DNA from: Nitrolancea sp040255925
GTDB lineage: Bacteria > Chloroflexota > Chloroflexia > Thermomicrobiales > Thermomicrobiaceae
Assembly: GCA_040255925.1 (NCBI GenBank)
Contig: JBDZVX010000080.1
Coordinates: forward strand, 1 to 11,917
Direction: 5' to 3'
Length of the DNA stretch: 11,917 nt
The notes beneath the pieces are model-generated. The model did no database searches. It worked only from the letters and a program-made list of their open reading frames with translations, and had not been told where the DNA came from. Positions within the stretch are counted from its first letter, which is position 1. Every line of letters begins with the position of its first letter. The translations under genes and the position numbers were made by a program. Below, one piece after another: positions 1 to 6,747 of this stretch.

Positions 1-96
1 TCGTCGATGGAGATCGGCACCGGCTGGCGCGAGAACGCGGTTCACCGGCCGATGCTCTGGCACGCCAGCAATTATGAGGAAGGCATCAAGCGCTGA
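1..96 (+). CDS. C-terminal end of an unrecognised protein (cut by window edge)
   Basis: An open frame runs from the first base to a TGA at 94-96 and gives the last 31 residues, ending in LWHASNYEEGIKR. The start and most of the protein lie outside the window, so no family can be assigned. A His in a hydrophobic-W-H-A-S context is seen near the end of some 2-oxoglutarate/iron oxygenases, but 31 residues cannot support that call. The stop is 41 bases before the start of the formyltransferase gene on the same strand, so the two are probably co-transcribed. Confidence 0.55.
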   Translation, partial: SSMEIGTGWRENAVHRPMLWHASNYEEGIKR

Positions 97-123
97 AGTT
101 GATCAGGGGTTCGGACATTAACC

Positions 124-130
124 GGGGAGG
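124..130 (+). promoter_or_regulatory. Ribosome binding site that sets a TTG start
   Basis: GGGGAGG lies 7 bases before the TTG at 138. An in-frame upstream TTG at 99 has no comparable site and would add 13 residues with no counterpart in the family. Starting at 138 gives the N-terminus (M)RVVFMGYN, which matches the usual first strand of formyltransferases (for example MRIVFMGT in Fmt). Confidence 0.75.
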
Positions 131-137
131 AACGTAT

Positions 138-1079
138 TTGCGGGTCGTTTTCATGGGTTACAACATCTGGGGCCACGTTACGCTGGACGCGCTTATACGG
201 GCCGGACATGATGTGCGGCTCGTGGTCACCCATCCCGAGCGCCGGCATCAATCCGGCGTCTTTTCTAACCAACCGGTCGAACAACTGGCCAACGCCCATG
301 GTATTCCATTGCTGGTACGGAAGCATGCCAGAGACGCGCTGCTGGCAGACGCGATACGGGAACGCAATCCGGAGGTCATCGTTGCCTCGAACTGGCGTAC
401 CTGGCTCCCGCCGATGATCTTCAACATACCGCGCTACGGTACGCTGAATATCCACGATGCCCTTCTGCCGAAGTACGGCGGGTTTTGCCCGATAAACTGG
501 GCGATCCTCAATGGTGAGTCTCAAACCGGCGTGACCGTTCATTATGTCAATGAGCAGCTCGATCTCGGTGATATCGTATTGCAGCAGCGCGTCCCGATCT
601 CCCTCACGGACACCGCAACTGATGTGCTGTACCGGACCCTCCCGCTCTGCGGCAGCCTGGCGGTTCAAGCTCTTGCATTGGTCGCGACGGGTGATGTCCA
701 ACGCATCCCTCAGGACCCCCGCCAGGCGACGATCTTTCACAAACGCTCAGACCGAGAACGCCGGATCGATTGGTGCTTGCCGCGAACCCGCGTGTATAAC
801 CTGATTCGTGCACAGTCCGATCCTTACCCAAACGCCTTTACCTTTTATCGAGGTCAGCGCGTGTACATCAAGCAGGCGTCACTGACCCCGGACTGCTACG
901 CTGGGACTCCCGGCCGCATTTTTTGCCGTCTCCCGTCCGGTGTCGTCACGCTCGCGGGACCCGACGCGACCGGCCAGAGCCAGGGAATCCTTATCGAAGT
1001 GGTCCAGGTTGGCGATGGCCCTTCCCTTCCGGCCACCGACTTTTTCCGCCGAATGGGCAGCTACCTGGAAACGGAGTAA
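138..1079 (+). CDS. Methionyl-tRNA formyltransferase-like N-formyltransferase
   Basis: A 313-residue cytoplasmic enzyme expected to move a formyl group from 10-formyltetrahydrofolate to an amine. The N-terminal formyltransferase domain spans about residues 1-185. It has the family hallmark LNIHDALLPKYGG, with the catalytic Asn at about 104 and His at about 106, and QLDLGDIVLQ with the catalytic Asp at about 145. The His is followed by Asp-Ala rather than the usual Pro-Ser. A C-terminal OB-fold-type domain (about 205-310) starts at RRIDWCLPRTRVYNLIRA and has the family's DPYPNAF and GQRVYI strands. Length matches Fmt (about 315), but the gene sits beside argG rather than beside def. That context points to an amino acid or amino sugar as the acceptor, as in ArnA/PvdF/VioF-type formyltransferases, more than to Met-tRNA. 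The TTG start follows from the ribosome binding site at 124-130. The real acceptor cannot be read from sequence. Confidence 0.88.
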   Translation: MRVVFMGYNIWGHVTLDALIRAGHDVRLVVTHPERRHQSGVFSNQPVEQLANAHGIPLLVRKHARDALLADAIRERNPEVIVASNWRTWLPPMIFNIPRYGTLNIHDALLPKYGGFCPINWAILNGESQTGVTVHYVNEQLDLGDIVLQQRVPISLTDTATDVLYRTLPLCGSLAVQALALVATGDVQRIPQDPRQATIFHKRSDRERRIDWCLPRTRVYNLIRAQSDPYPNAFTFYRGQRVYIKQASLTPDCYAGTPGRIFCRLPSGVVTLAGPDATGQSQGILIEVVQVGDGPSLPATDFFRRMGSYLETE

Positions 1080-1083
1080 ACGC

Positions 1084-2301
1084 ATGAAGATCGTCCTCGC
1101 CTATTCAGGCGGACTAGACACTGCGGTTGCCTTGCACTGGCTGAAGCAGCGCTACGATGCTGAGGTTATCGCTTTCTGCGCCAATATCGGCCAGCCGGAT
1201 TCAATGGCCGAGGTCGAGCAGAAGGCCCGTGCAAGCGGCGCGGCGGACGTCTATATTGAGGATCTCCGGCATGAGTACCTGACGGACTTTGCCTTCAAAG
1301 CGCTGAAAGCCAATGCCGCCTACGAGGATCGCTATCTCATGGCGGCGCCGCTCGGACGACCGCTTATCGCCAAGCGCCTGGTAGAGATTGCGCATGAGGT
1401 CGGCGCCTCCGCAGTGGCCCACGGCTCAACCGGGAAGGGCAACGACCAGGTCAGGTTCTATACGACGGCGGTCGCTCGCAACCCGGGGATCCAGGTCATC
1501 GCCCCCTGCATCGAATGGGAACTCACATCCCGAGACGAGGAAATCCAGTATGCGCAACGGCATGGTATTCCCATCTCGGCGACACCGAAGGCACCGTATA
1601 GCGTGGATGGAAGCATCTGGGGCACGAGTACGGAGTGCGGCGTTCTGGATGACTTTACAACGGCGCCTCCCGAAGACGTCTACCGCTGGACCCTATCCCC
1701 GGAAGCTGCCCCGGAGACGCCCGGCATCGTCAGCATTCGTTTCCAGCGTGGAGTCCCGGTGGAGATCGATGGCCGCCCGGCCACCCCGCTGGAGTTCGTT
1801 ACCGCGTTGAATCACGTAGGCGGCACCCATGGAATCGGCCGGATCGATGTGCTGGAGAACAGCCTCCTGGGCATTAAGACCCGTGCGATTTATGAAGCTC
1901 CGGGTGCAACGATCCTCCATGCCGCTCACCAGGAATTAGAGAGCGTGGTCTTGGACCGGGACACCCTCCACTACAAGGCTCAGGTAGCTCAGAAGTATGC
2001 CGAGCTTGTCTATTACGGTCTTTGGTACTCGCCGCTGAAAGCCAGCCTCGACGCCTTCGTTGAACACACCCAAGAGCGGGTGACCGGCACGATCTCGATG
2101 AAGCTGTACAAGGGGACACTAACCGTTCTGCGGCGCGAGTCGCCCTATGCCATGTACAGCTACTCGCTCTCCACCCACGATCCGCACGACCGGTTCGACC
2201 ACCACGCGGCGCCAGGCTTCTCCTACGTTTGGTCAATGCCGCTCCGCGTTCAGGCGTTGACGGCAGACGAACGAACCAAGCGGGAGCTTGCACCACAGTG
2301 A
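1084..2301 (+). CDS. argG: Argininosuccinate synthase
   Basis: A 405-residue enzyme that in arginine synthesis joins citrulline and aspartate using ATP to give argininosuccinate. It has the N-type PP-loop LAYSGGLDTAV at residues 5-15 (usually SGGLDTSV, so the last Ser is Ala here), the KGNDQVRF signature with N120 and D121, WGTSTECGVLDD near 180-189, LLGIKTRAIYEAPGATILHA, and the C-terminal region KYAELVYYGLWYSPL to MKLYKG. Length is normal for the family. The ATG at 1084 follows GGAG (1073-1076) with a 7-base spacer and lies 4 bases after the formyltransferase stop, so the two genes form an operon. The far C-terminus (HDRFDHHAAPGFSYVWSMP) departs from the usual DA-GFI-LWGLP pattern. It could be the housekeeping ArgG or a pathway-dedicated paralogue. 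No argH or other arginine gene is in the window, which leans towards the latter. Confidence 0.93.
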   Translation: MKIVLAYSGGLDTAVALHWLKQRYDAEVIAFCANIGQPDSMAEVEQKARASGAADVYIEDLRHEYLTDFAFKALKANAAYEDRYLMAAPLGRPLIAKRLVEIAHEVGASAVAHGSTGKGNDQVRFYTTAVARNPGIQVIAPCIEWELTSRDEEIQYAQRHGIPISATPKAPYSVDGSIWGTSTECGVLDDFTTAPPEDVYRWTLSPEAAPETPGIVSIRFQRGVPVEIDGRPATPLEFVTALNHVGGTHGIGRIDVLENSLLGIKTRAIYEAPGATILHAAHQELESVVLDRDTLHYKAQVAQKYAELVYYGLWYSPLKASLDAFVEHTQERVTGTISMKLYKGTLTVLRRESPYAMYSYSLSTHDPHDRFDHHAAPGFSYVWSMPLRVQALTADERTKRELAPQ

Positions 2302-2317
2302 GCCAACTCCACGTATA

Positions 2318-2352
2318 CCGGACGCAAGAAGAAGCCTCAAGGCAGCGTCCGG
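2318..2352 (+). terminator. Strong hairpin after argG, possible terminator without a T-run
   Basis: CCGGACGC (2318-2325) pairs perfectly with GCGTCCGG (2345-2352). Inside the 19-base loop a further GCC-TCAA-GGC hairpin can form. It begins 16 bases after the argG stop. No T-run follows, so it is not a classical intrinsic terminator, but it could stabilise the 3' end of the upstream transcript. Confidence 0.45.
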
Positions 2353-2442
2353 AATGACGTCTCTCTGGGACGCGGATGCCAAACCACAGTATCTTGCCGC
2401 AGCCATCCCTGCTGACGAACGATCATTAATTGTTAGTACTAT

Positions 2443-2478
2443 AGTATACATATACGTCTTGACACCGTGATGTATACT
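2443..2478 (+). promoter_or_regulatory. 9+9 inverted repeat flanking the -35 box, candidate operator
   Basis: AGTATACAT (2443-2451) and ATGTATACT (2470-2478) are exact reverse complements separated by 18 bases, and each contains the palindrome GTATAC. The -35 box TTGACA (2459-2464) lies between the arms. The perfect 8-base palindrome ACTATAGT (2438-2445) overlaps the left arm. Two dyad sites spaced across a promoter suggest binding of a dimeric regulator. No regulator gene is in the window. Confidence 0.5.
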
Positions 2479-2488
2479 CGTTTGTAAT
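2459..2488 (+). promoter_or_regulatory. Sigma-70-type promoter for the lodAB-like unit
   Basis: The consensus -35 box TTGACA at 2459-2464 is followed by the -10-like TGTAAT at 2483-2488 with an 18-base spacer, or TTGTAA with 17. Transcription would start near 2494-2496, leaving a 5' untranslated leader of about 275 bases before the ATG at 2770. The -35 match is perfect and the -10 is moderate. Confidence 0.5.
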
Positions 2489-2520
2489 AGGGGTAAACGA
2501 CGTGGGTGAAGACACCGTGA

Positions 2521-2591
2521 GCGGTCCACGGGACCGAGGGTGCCACCGCGGATGATTGCCCGGCCGCGTTTCAGGTGGAGCGCGGGTTTTT
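2521..2591 (+). promoter_or_regulatory. T-box-like antiterminator motif with a hairpin and T-run
   Basis: Bases 2537-2551 read AGGGTGCCACCGCGG, which differs at one position from the T-box consensus AGGGTGGNACCGCGG. CGGTCC-ACG-GGACCG (2522-2536) forms a hairpin just before it. Downstream, CCGCG (2564-2568) pairs with CGCGG (2581-2585), followed by GTTTTT. The CCGCG inside the T-box motif (2546-2550) could compete for the same 3' arm, which is the alternative-pairing logic of T-box leaders. Against it: the change falls in the UGGN bulge that pairs with the tRNA acceptor end, and the predicted start site leaves too little room for a normal Stem I. Confidence 0.3.
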
Positions 2592-2769
2592 CCGATTAAC
2601 GTACGGCCGACTCATCACCGTAGTTTCCTCATGTGGACGCGAACGATGCGCCGGGCAGAAGCCGCGGGCCAGGCGTCGTCGTGCGCGGAATGATGGACCG
2701 CACGGTGCCGAAGCTGTGCGGCCAGCAGGGGTGGGCCACGGGTAGTTGGGCGGCAGGGGAAGGAGCGAG

Positions 2770-4773
2770 ATGGCTACACGATACGGCTTACATCCTTCGA
2801 TCGGTATCGCTCGTGTGGGGGACAGCCCCAACAGCTTTTATCTTGCCCCGGAGACGATCGGCGGCCAACCGATCGAATGTGACACCCAGGGGAACCAGCT
2901 TGCGGGGGGCACCGGCACGCAGTTCGTGGAGCGCTATAAAGATCCGCTGGGTCGCATCCGGCGTCAAGCCGCCCGGTTCCGAATTCTGGCGTACGACGAC
3001 ACCGATCCCAGTGATTTGGGACGGGAGCTCACGCTTTCCAGTCCGGAGGTGGCCAAGATCGAGTGGACGGTGCACCTCGCGAACAAAAAGGCGGCCTGGT
3101 ATCAATTCGCGGAGTATGAGGGCAACCTCATGCTGGGTCCGGATAACAGCTATGAGGCCCGCGGCGTCCCGCTCCGGAACGCGCACGTGCATGGAGACGC
3201 CGACCGGCAGAAGCTGATTATCGATCCAGGCCCGCGCGAGATCAGCGGGCGCGAGCAACACGTGGCGATATCCAGAGAAACAATCCCTCCGGGCTACGTC
3301 CATGGGTCATTCCCCCCGCCCGATCAGCGCCCCTATGCCGTCGAATCCCTGGGCGATCTCCTGACCGACGCCGATGGGCGGCTCCTCGTGCTCGGCGGCT
3401 TCGGCAAGGCCGGCGGAAGTGAGCCGATCACTTCCTTCGCCGGGGCCGACACCTGGCATGATGACGTATCGGACGGTCCGGTCAGCTGCAAGCTCGTCCT
3501 CACAAGCGGCGAGACGGTAGAGCTGCATGCTTGGACGGTGGTCGGATCGCCGAAGTTCGCGCCGGAGCTGGTCAACATCGTCACCTGGGATGACCTGGCC
3601 TATGACGTGGGAGTTCGCTACTTGGGCTTAGTCCCGGAGCTCTACGACGAACGGCGCTGGGTGAACGGTTGGAACCCGGATTACGTCGCGAACTACCAAT
3701 CGGACATTGAACCGATCATCAAACGGCCGGCAGACTATCGCTGGGTCGCGAATGTCCCGTCCATGATGGCGTTCTCACCGCCGCCGTTCGACCCACGAGA
3801 CGCGTCGCATGCGAATCAGAAAAACCGCGAAAACTTCTACCGGTATTTCCGCCGGCCGGAAGGGTTTCAGCTGCCGGACGAGGACCAGGTACTGTTCAGC
3901 GACAACGGCGTACCCCTAATGCCCGTCAACTCAGGCAGCAACTCGGTGAGCAACGTGGATATCATCAAGTTTTCCACGCTCACGCCGACGCAGTACTATC
4001 TCTTGCAACAATGGGCGCAAGGTAAATTCGACACCCAAGATCCGGAGCCAACTCCCGGCATCCACCCATCGGACCGTGTGGATATCGGCAATTGCGTTGG
4101 CGACCCGATGTGTCCGGGGATCGAAGTGACCTGGAGCGTGCGTAACCCGGCCATCTACGATCGTCCCTTCCAGATCCAGTCAGCGCACCCAGAGTCGTAC
4201 TACTTCGATCAGGGACTGAGCCCGAGCCGGGACGAAACGCTCGGCGGGGGCTGTGAGCCAGGAGACCTGACCAAACGCATGGCGATTCCCTGGCAAGCGG
4301 ACTTCTTCGCCTGCTCGGTCCAATACATTAACTTTACCGATCCGAACGTGAACAAGGAGAACGGGATACCCAAGCCGCCCACCTTCTTCGCGTACTGGTG
4401 GCCGCCTCAGAGCCCGATGCACGTCATCAGCGGGTCCATGACGCCGAAGGAGCAGGCGGTGTCGGGCGTTCCGGCGGGGTTCCAGGTCTCCTATCAACGC
4501 GGGCTCAACAACTTCAGCCAGATGATCGTCGGCTGGAAATACATGGGGTTCATCGTCAACCAGAACGCTGGAGCGGACCGCAACGATTATCCCTACTTCG
4601 TGGAAAGTGAACGCAACGACGAGCGGTTCGAGGTCGCCAGCGTGGCGGTTGGAGACGTCTCCAACGTCGTCTCGGCGGAAGATATCACCTTCATGCCGGT
4701 CTGGTACCTCAAGGACGAGGAAAAGCCGAAGCCGGGGAGACTGCTCAGTGTCCGTCGCCAACTTGGCCACTAA
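2770..4773 (+). CDS. lodA: LodA/GoxA-type quinoprotein (CTQ) amino-acid oxidase
   Basis: A 667-residue member of the LodA-like family. Characterised members deaminate a free amino acid oxidatively (lysine at the epsilon amine for LodA, glycine for GoxA), releasing ammonia and H2O2, which makes some of them antibacterial. They use cysteine tryptophylquinone made from their own Cys and Trp. The family N-terminus GLHPSIGIARVGDSPNSFYL is present. The C-terminal hallmark CEPGDLT starts at C495 and is followed by MAIPWQADFFACS, giving the presumed crosslink Cys515 with Asp511 four residues before it, the same spacing as D512/C516 in Marinomonas LodA. YWWPPQSP then supplies W543/W544. The Cys-Trp distance (28-29) is much shorter than in LodA, so a loop is missing. 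The ATG at 2770 follows AAGGAG. There is no signal peptide. Substrate is not predictable, so the symbol denotes family only. Confidence 0.9.
   Translation: MATRYGLHPSIGIARVGDSPNSFYLAPETIGGQPIECDTQGNQLAGGTGTQFVERYKDPLGRIRRQAARFRILAYDDTDPSDLGRELTLSSPEVAKIEWTVHLANKKAAWYQFAEYEGNLMLGPDNSYEARGVPLRNAHVHGDADRQKLIIDPGPREISGREQHVAISRETIPPGYVHGSFPPPDQRPYAVESLGDLLTDADGRLLVLGGFGKAGGSEPITSFAGADTWHDDVSDGPVSCKLVLTSGETVELHAWTVVGSPKFAPELVNIVTWDDLAYDVGVRYLGLVPELYDERRWVNGWNPDYVANYQSDIEPIIKRPADYRWVANVPSMMAFSPPPFDPRDASHANQKNRENFYRYFRRPEGFQLPDEDQVLFSDNGVPLMPVNSGSNSVSNVDIIKFSTLTPTQYYLLQQWAQGKFDTQDPEPTPGIHPSDRVDIGNCVGDPMCPGIEVTWSVRNPAIYDRPFQIQSAHPESYYFDQGLSPSRDETLGGGCEPGDLTKRMAIPWQADFFACSVQYINFTDPNVNKENGIPKPPTFFAYWWPPQSPMHVISGSMTPKEQAVSGVPAGFQVSYQRGLNNFSQMIVGWKYMGFIVNQNAGADRNDYPYFVESERNDERFEVASVAVGDVSNVVSAEDITFMPVWYLKDEEKPKPGRLLSVRRQLGH
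4734..4740 (+). promoter_or_regulatory. Ribosome binding site inside lodA that sets a GTG start for lodB
   Basis: GGGGAGA lies within the last codons of the oxidase gene, 7 bases before the GTG at 4748. In-frame TTG codons at 4763 and 4778 lack proper spacing; the second has AAGGAG directly abutting it. The resulting 26-base gene overlap implies translational coupling. Confidence 0.65.
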
Positions 4774-5893
4774 GGAGTTGGCTCTTGACGTACTAGTGGT
4801 GGGCGGCGGTCCGGCCGGAACGGCAGCCGCGCTGACCCTACTCCGGAACACGTCGTTGCGCATCGGCGTCGTGGAGCGAACGGGGTACGCGGCCTGGCGG
4901 ATCGGGGAGACCCTACCGCCAAGCGTACCCCCTTTATTGGAATACCTTGGCGCGTGGGAGTCGCGAACGGCCCACGCGCACCTGCCCGCTCATGGAACCG
5001 CCGCGGTGTGGGGCAACGCGGAACTAGCCACGCGGAACTTCCTTTTCGGCGGTCGTGGCCATGGCTGGCATCTTGATCGGCGCCGGTTTGATGCGGAACT
5101 GGCGGAACGGGTCCGGGAACTCAACGGCTGGCTGTTCCTCCACACGACCGTGCGCGAGGCACGGTGGGACGGGCGGTGGCACGTGCGGCTCAGCCACGCC
5201 GGCGGAGCACAGCAAACCCGTATCACGTCCCGGTTCCTCATCGACGCCACCGGCCAAAACGCCATAATGGCGCGCCGACAGGGTGCCCGCAAGGTGCGCT
5301 ACGATCACATGATGGGGCTGATCGCCCTCTACTCAATGGCTGATGAAGTGGGCGAAACGGCGACGCTGGTCGAGTCCAGTCCGGCGGGCTGGTGGTACTC
5401 AGCAGCCGTTCCGGATCAGCGTATCGTCGTGGCGTTTATGACCGACGCGGACCTGGTTCGACGTTATCGCCTGAACTGCGTTGAGCGGTGGAACGATTTA
5501 CTGGCCGTGACCCACCATACGCGCCAGCGTGTGTGGAATGGCCAGGCGGAGGGATCAATCCGCACCTGTCGTGCCCACACTCAGCTCTTAGACCCGATCG
5601 CGGGAGCAGGCTGGGTGGCCGTGGGCGACGCGGCGGCATCCTTCGACCCACTCGCCTCCATGGGTGTGGGCTACGCTCTACTTTCGGGTATCGAGGGCGC
5701 GCGTGCTGTCCATCGCGCGTTGGAAGGAGACAATGCGTCGCTCGCCGGTTACGCCGCGAGCGTGCGGAGCCATTACCAGGAGTATCTTGAGCTACGGTAC
5801 CGTCACTACTCCGCCGAGCAACGGTGGCGCGATCAACCTTTTTGGAAGCGGCGCCATGAACGGATCGACCTATCCCCATCACCGGACGACTAA
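4748..5893 (+). CDS. lodB: LodB-type FAD-dependent maturase of the CTQ oxidase
   Basis: A 381-residue flavoprotein related to tryptophan halogenases and FAD monooxygenases. LodB-type proteins are required for the post-translational modification that builds the quinone cofactor in the neighbouring LodA-type oxidase. The N-terminal FAD-binding Rossmann motif is VVGGGPAGTAAA (GGGPAG at residues 19-24), followed by RIGETLPPSVPPLLEYLG, typical of this branch. GWWYSAAVP is near 214-222, in the place where halogenases have a Trp-rich signature. The second FAD motif VAVGDAAASFDPLASMGVG has GDA at 293-295. Length fits the family (about 370). It overlaps the oxidase gene by 26 bases. The lysine-containing catalytic motif of true halogenases was not seen, and the pairing with a LodA-type gene argues for the maturase role. 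Confidence 0.87.
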   Translation: MSVANLATKELALDVLVVGGGPAGTAAALTLLRNTSLRIGVVERTGYAAWRIGETLPPSVPPLLEYLGAWESRTAHAHLPAHGTAAVWGNAELATRNFLFGGRGHGWHLDRRRFDAELAERVRELNGWLFLHTTVREARWDGRWHVRLSHAGGAQQTRITSRFLIDATGQNAIMARRQGARKVRYDHMMGLIALYSMADEVGETATLVESSPAGWWYSAAVPDQRIVVAFMTDADLVRRYRLNCVERWNDLLAVTHHTRQRVWNGQAEGSIRTCRAHTQLLDPIAGAGWVAVGDAAASFDPLASMGVGYALLSGIEGARAVHRALEGDNASLAGYAASVRSHYQEYLELRYRHYSAEQRWRDQPFWKRRHERIDLSPSPDD

Positions 5894-6023
5894 AGTTCGC
5901 GTGGCACTGAGCCACCCATCGATCACCTCCGGTAATAGCGATGAGTGAGGCAATGCTGCCTACGAGATCCGCAGCCATGTCGCGGCATTAAACGCTGGGA
6001 TTGGCGAAGCTGTGACAGGATTT

Positions 6024-6069
6024 TGGTGAGCCGCCAGGGACTCGAACCCCGAACCCGCTGATGAAGAGT
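6024..6069 (-). repeat. Left attachment-site repeat: 3' half of tRNA-Lys(CTT)
   Basis: Read on the minus strand this is the 3' half of a tRNA. It has an anticodon loop CTCTTCA (anticodon CTT), stem strand TCAGC, variable region GGGTT, a perfect T arm CGGGG-TTCGAGT-CCCTG, acceptor strand GCGGCTC, discriminator A and encoded CCA. The 5' side is missing: neither the matching anticodon strand GCTGA, a D arm nor GAGCCGC occurs upstream. Position 37 is C where the right copy has A. It matches 11509-11554 at 44 of 46 bases and is the left boundary of the island. Confidence 0.85.
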
Positions 6070-6193
6070 TCGAAGGAGGCAAATGTTTTGCGTCCATCCT
6101 GTGCCGTGGGGTGTCGGCTTTTCCGCGCTACACCAACGTTATTGCTGCTTACCCGTCCGTGGAGTATCGCGGCGTGCCGCGCGCGTCCGTCAC

Positions 6194-6217
6194 GTTTTAT
6201 TATCAGGATTGTTGTCA
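6194..6217 (+). repeat. Paired 12-base repeats, left arm-type sites
   Basis: GTTTTATTATCA (6194-6205) is followed directly by GGATTGTTGTCA (6206-6217). Each differs at two positions from the 12-mer repeated exactly at 11417-11440, and the orientation is the same. They lie 124 bases inside the left tRNA remnant. The position and pairing suit arm-type binding sites of a tyrosine integrase. The 12-base period would equally fit a repeated four-residue protein tail on the minus strand (DNNPDNKT). Confidence 0.5.
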
Positions 6218-6747
6218 AAACGGGTGCCGGTGAAGACCTCGTCGGGTGAGACAATCCGGCCTGAAAGGACACCCGATTCAGGTCGGACATCACCAGGACT
6301 GCGGAGTGGTGATCGAACTCCTGAGCAGGTTGGTCGTGCAACATGGCGTCCCGGATGCGGATCCACACGTTTCGCGAGGATCTTCACCACATGCCGCCAA
6401 TCCGTGTCGGTCGTCATGACTGCGTGGAGTGATCGGGGGACAGGTCATTGTCATTCAACCCCGCCAGGAAGCGGAATCAAAATAGAGGAGACTGTGCTTG
6501 TTTGGATCTGGCATGAGATATCCCCCCGTTTTTAGCGAGGTAATTTAGAAACATCCTCGTTACGGATATCCAGATCATCCTTCACTACATCGGCCACGGC
6601 CAGCGTACCAAGACCCTGACAATCACCCGGCAGGCCCACCTGCCCGGGCTCGTTGGCACTCGATATGCCCATGCGAACAACGCGTGATTGGATGACGGAC
6701 AAGGCGTTGCGAAGCATAACGTACCCGCCTCGCGTACGGAGGCCATG
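6218..6747. other. 530-base stretch without a recognisable gene, left end of the island
   Basis: Short open frames exist on both strands but none shows a family signature, a good ribosome binding site or consistent codon use. A minus-strand frame (6190-6417) ends in FDNNPDNKT over the 12-base repeats and could be the tail of a lost integrase, but no integrase active-site motif (R, HxxR, Y) can be found above it. A plus-strand frame near 6300-6415 faintly resembles a transposase core (LLSRLVVQHGVP) but breaks off. I regard the stretch as decayed DNA. Confidence 0.45.

Larger units (their letters stand above)
2302..2769 (+). other. 468-base intergenic control region ahead of the lodAB-like unit
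   Basis: No convincing gene lies here. The stretch holds the post-argG hairpin (2318-2352), an AT-rich segment around 2420-2490 that stands out against the GC-rich surroundings, a promoter, an inverted repeat, and a T-box-like leader with a hairpin and T-run (2521-2591). The 10-mer GACACCGTGA occurs twice, at 2461-2470 and 2511-2520, exactly 50 bases apart. From 2592 to 2755 nothing recognisable was seen. Confidence 0.6.

Noticed and set aside
2288..2470. A 60-codon frame starting inside the end of argG
   Set aside because: Its sequence covers the hairpin and the AT-rich promoter, has no good ribosome binding site and no family signature.
2502..2555. A 17-residue open frame (GTG start after AGGGG) in the lodA leader, as a possible attenuator peptide
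   Set aside because: It has no run of identical regulatory codons and overlaps the T-box-like motif. Such short frames are common by chance in GC-rich DNA.
5901..5915. GTGGC-ACTGA-GCCAC hairpin after lodB as a terminator
   Set aside because: The stem is only 5 base pairs, with no T-run and no GC clamp beyond it, so it is too weak to call.
5988..6368. A minus-strand frame of 126 codons with GFGVRVPGGSP
   Set aside because: That motif is the translation of a tRNA 3' end, the attachment repeat, which recurs in the frame at 11389-11649. It is not a protein signature.
6300..6415. A plus-strand segment resembling a transposase core (LLSRLVVQHGVP)
   Set aside because: The similarity stops after a dozen residues. 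The expected DNGPEF motif is absent and no inverted-repeat ends were found.
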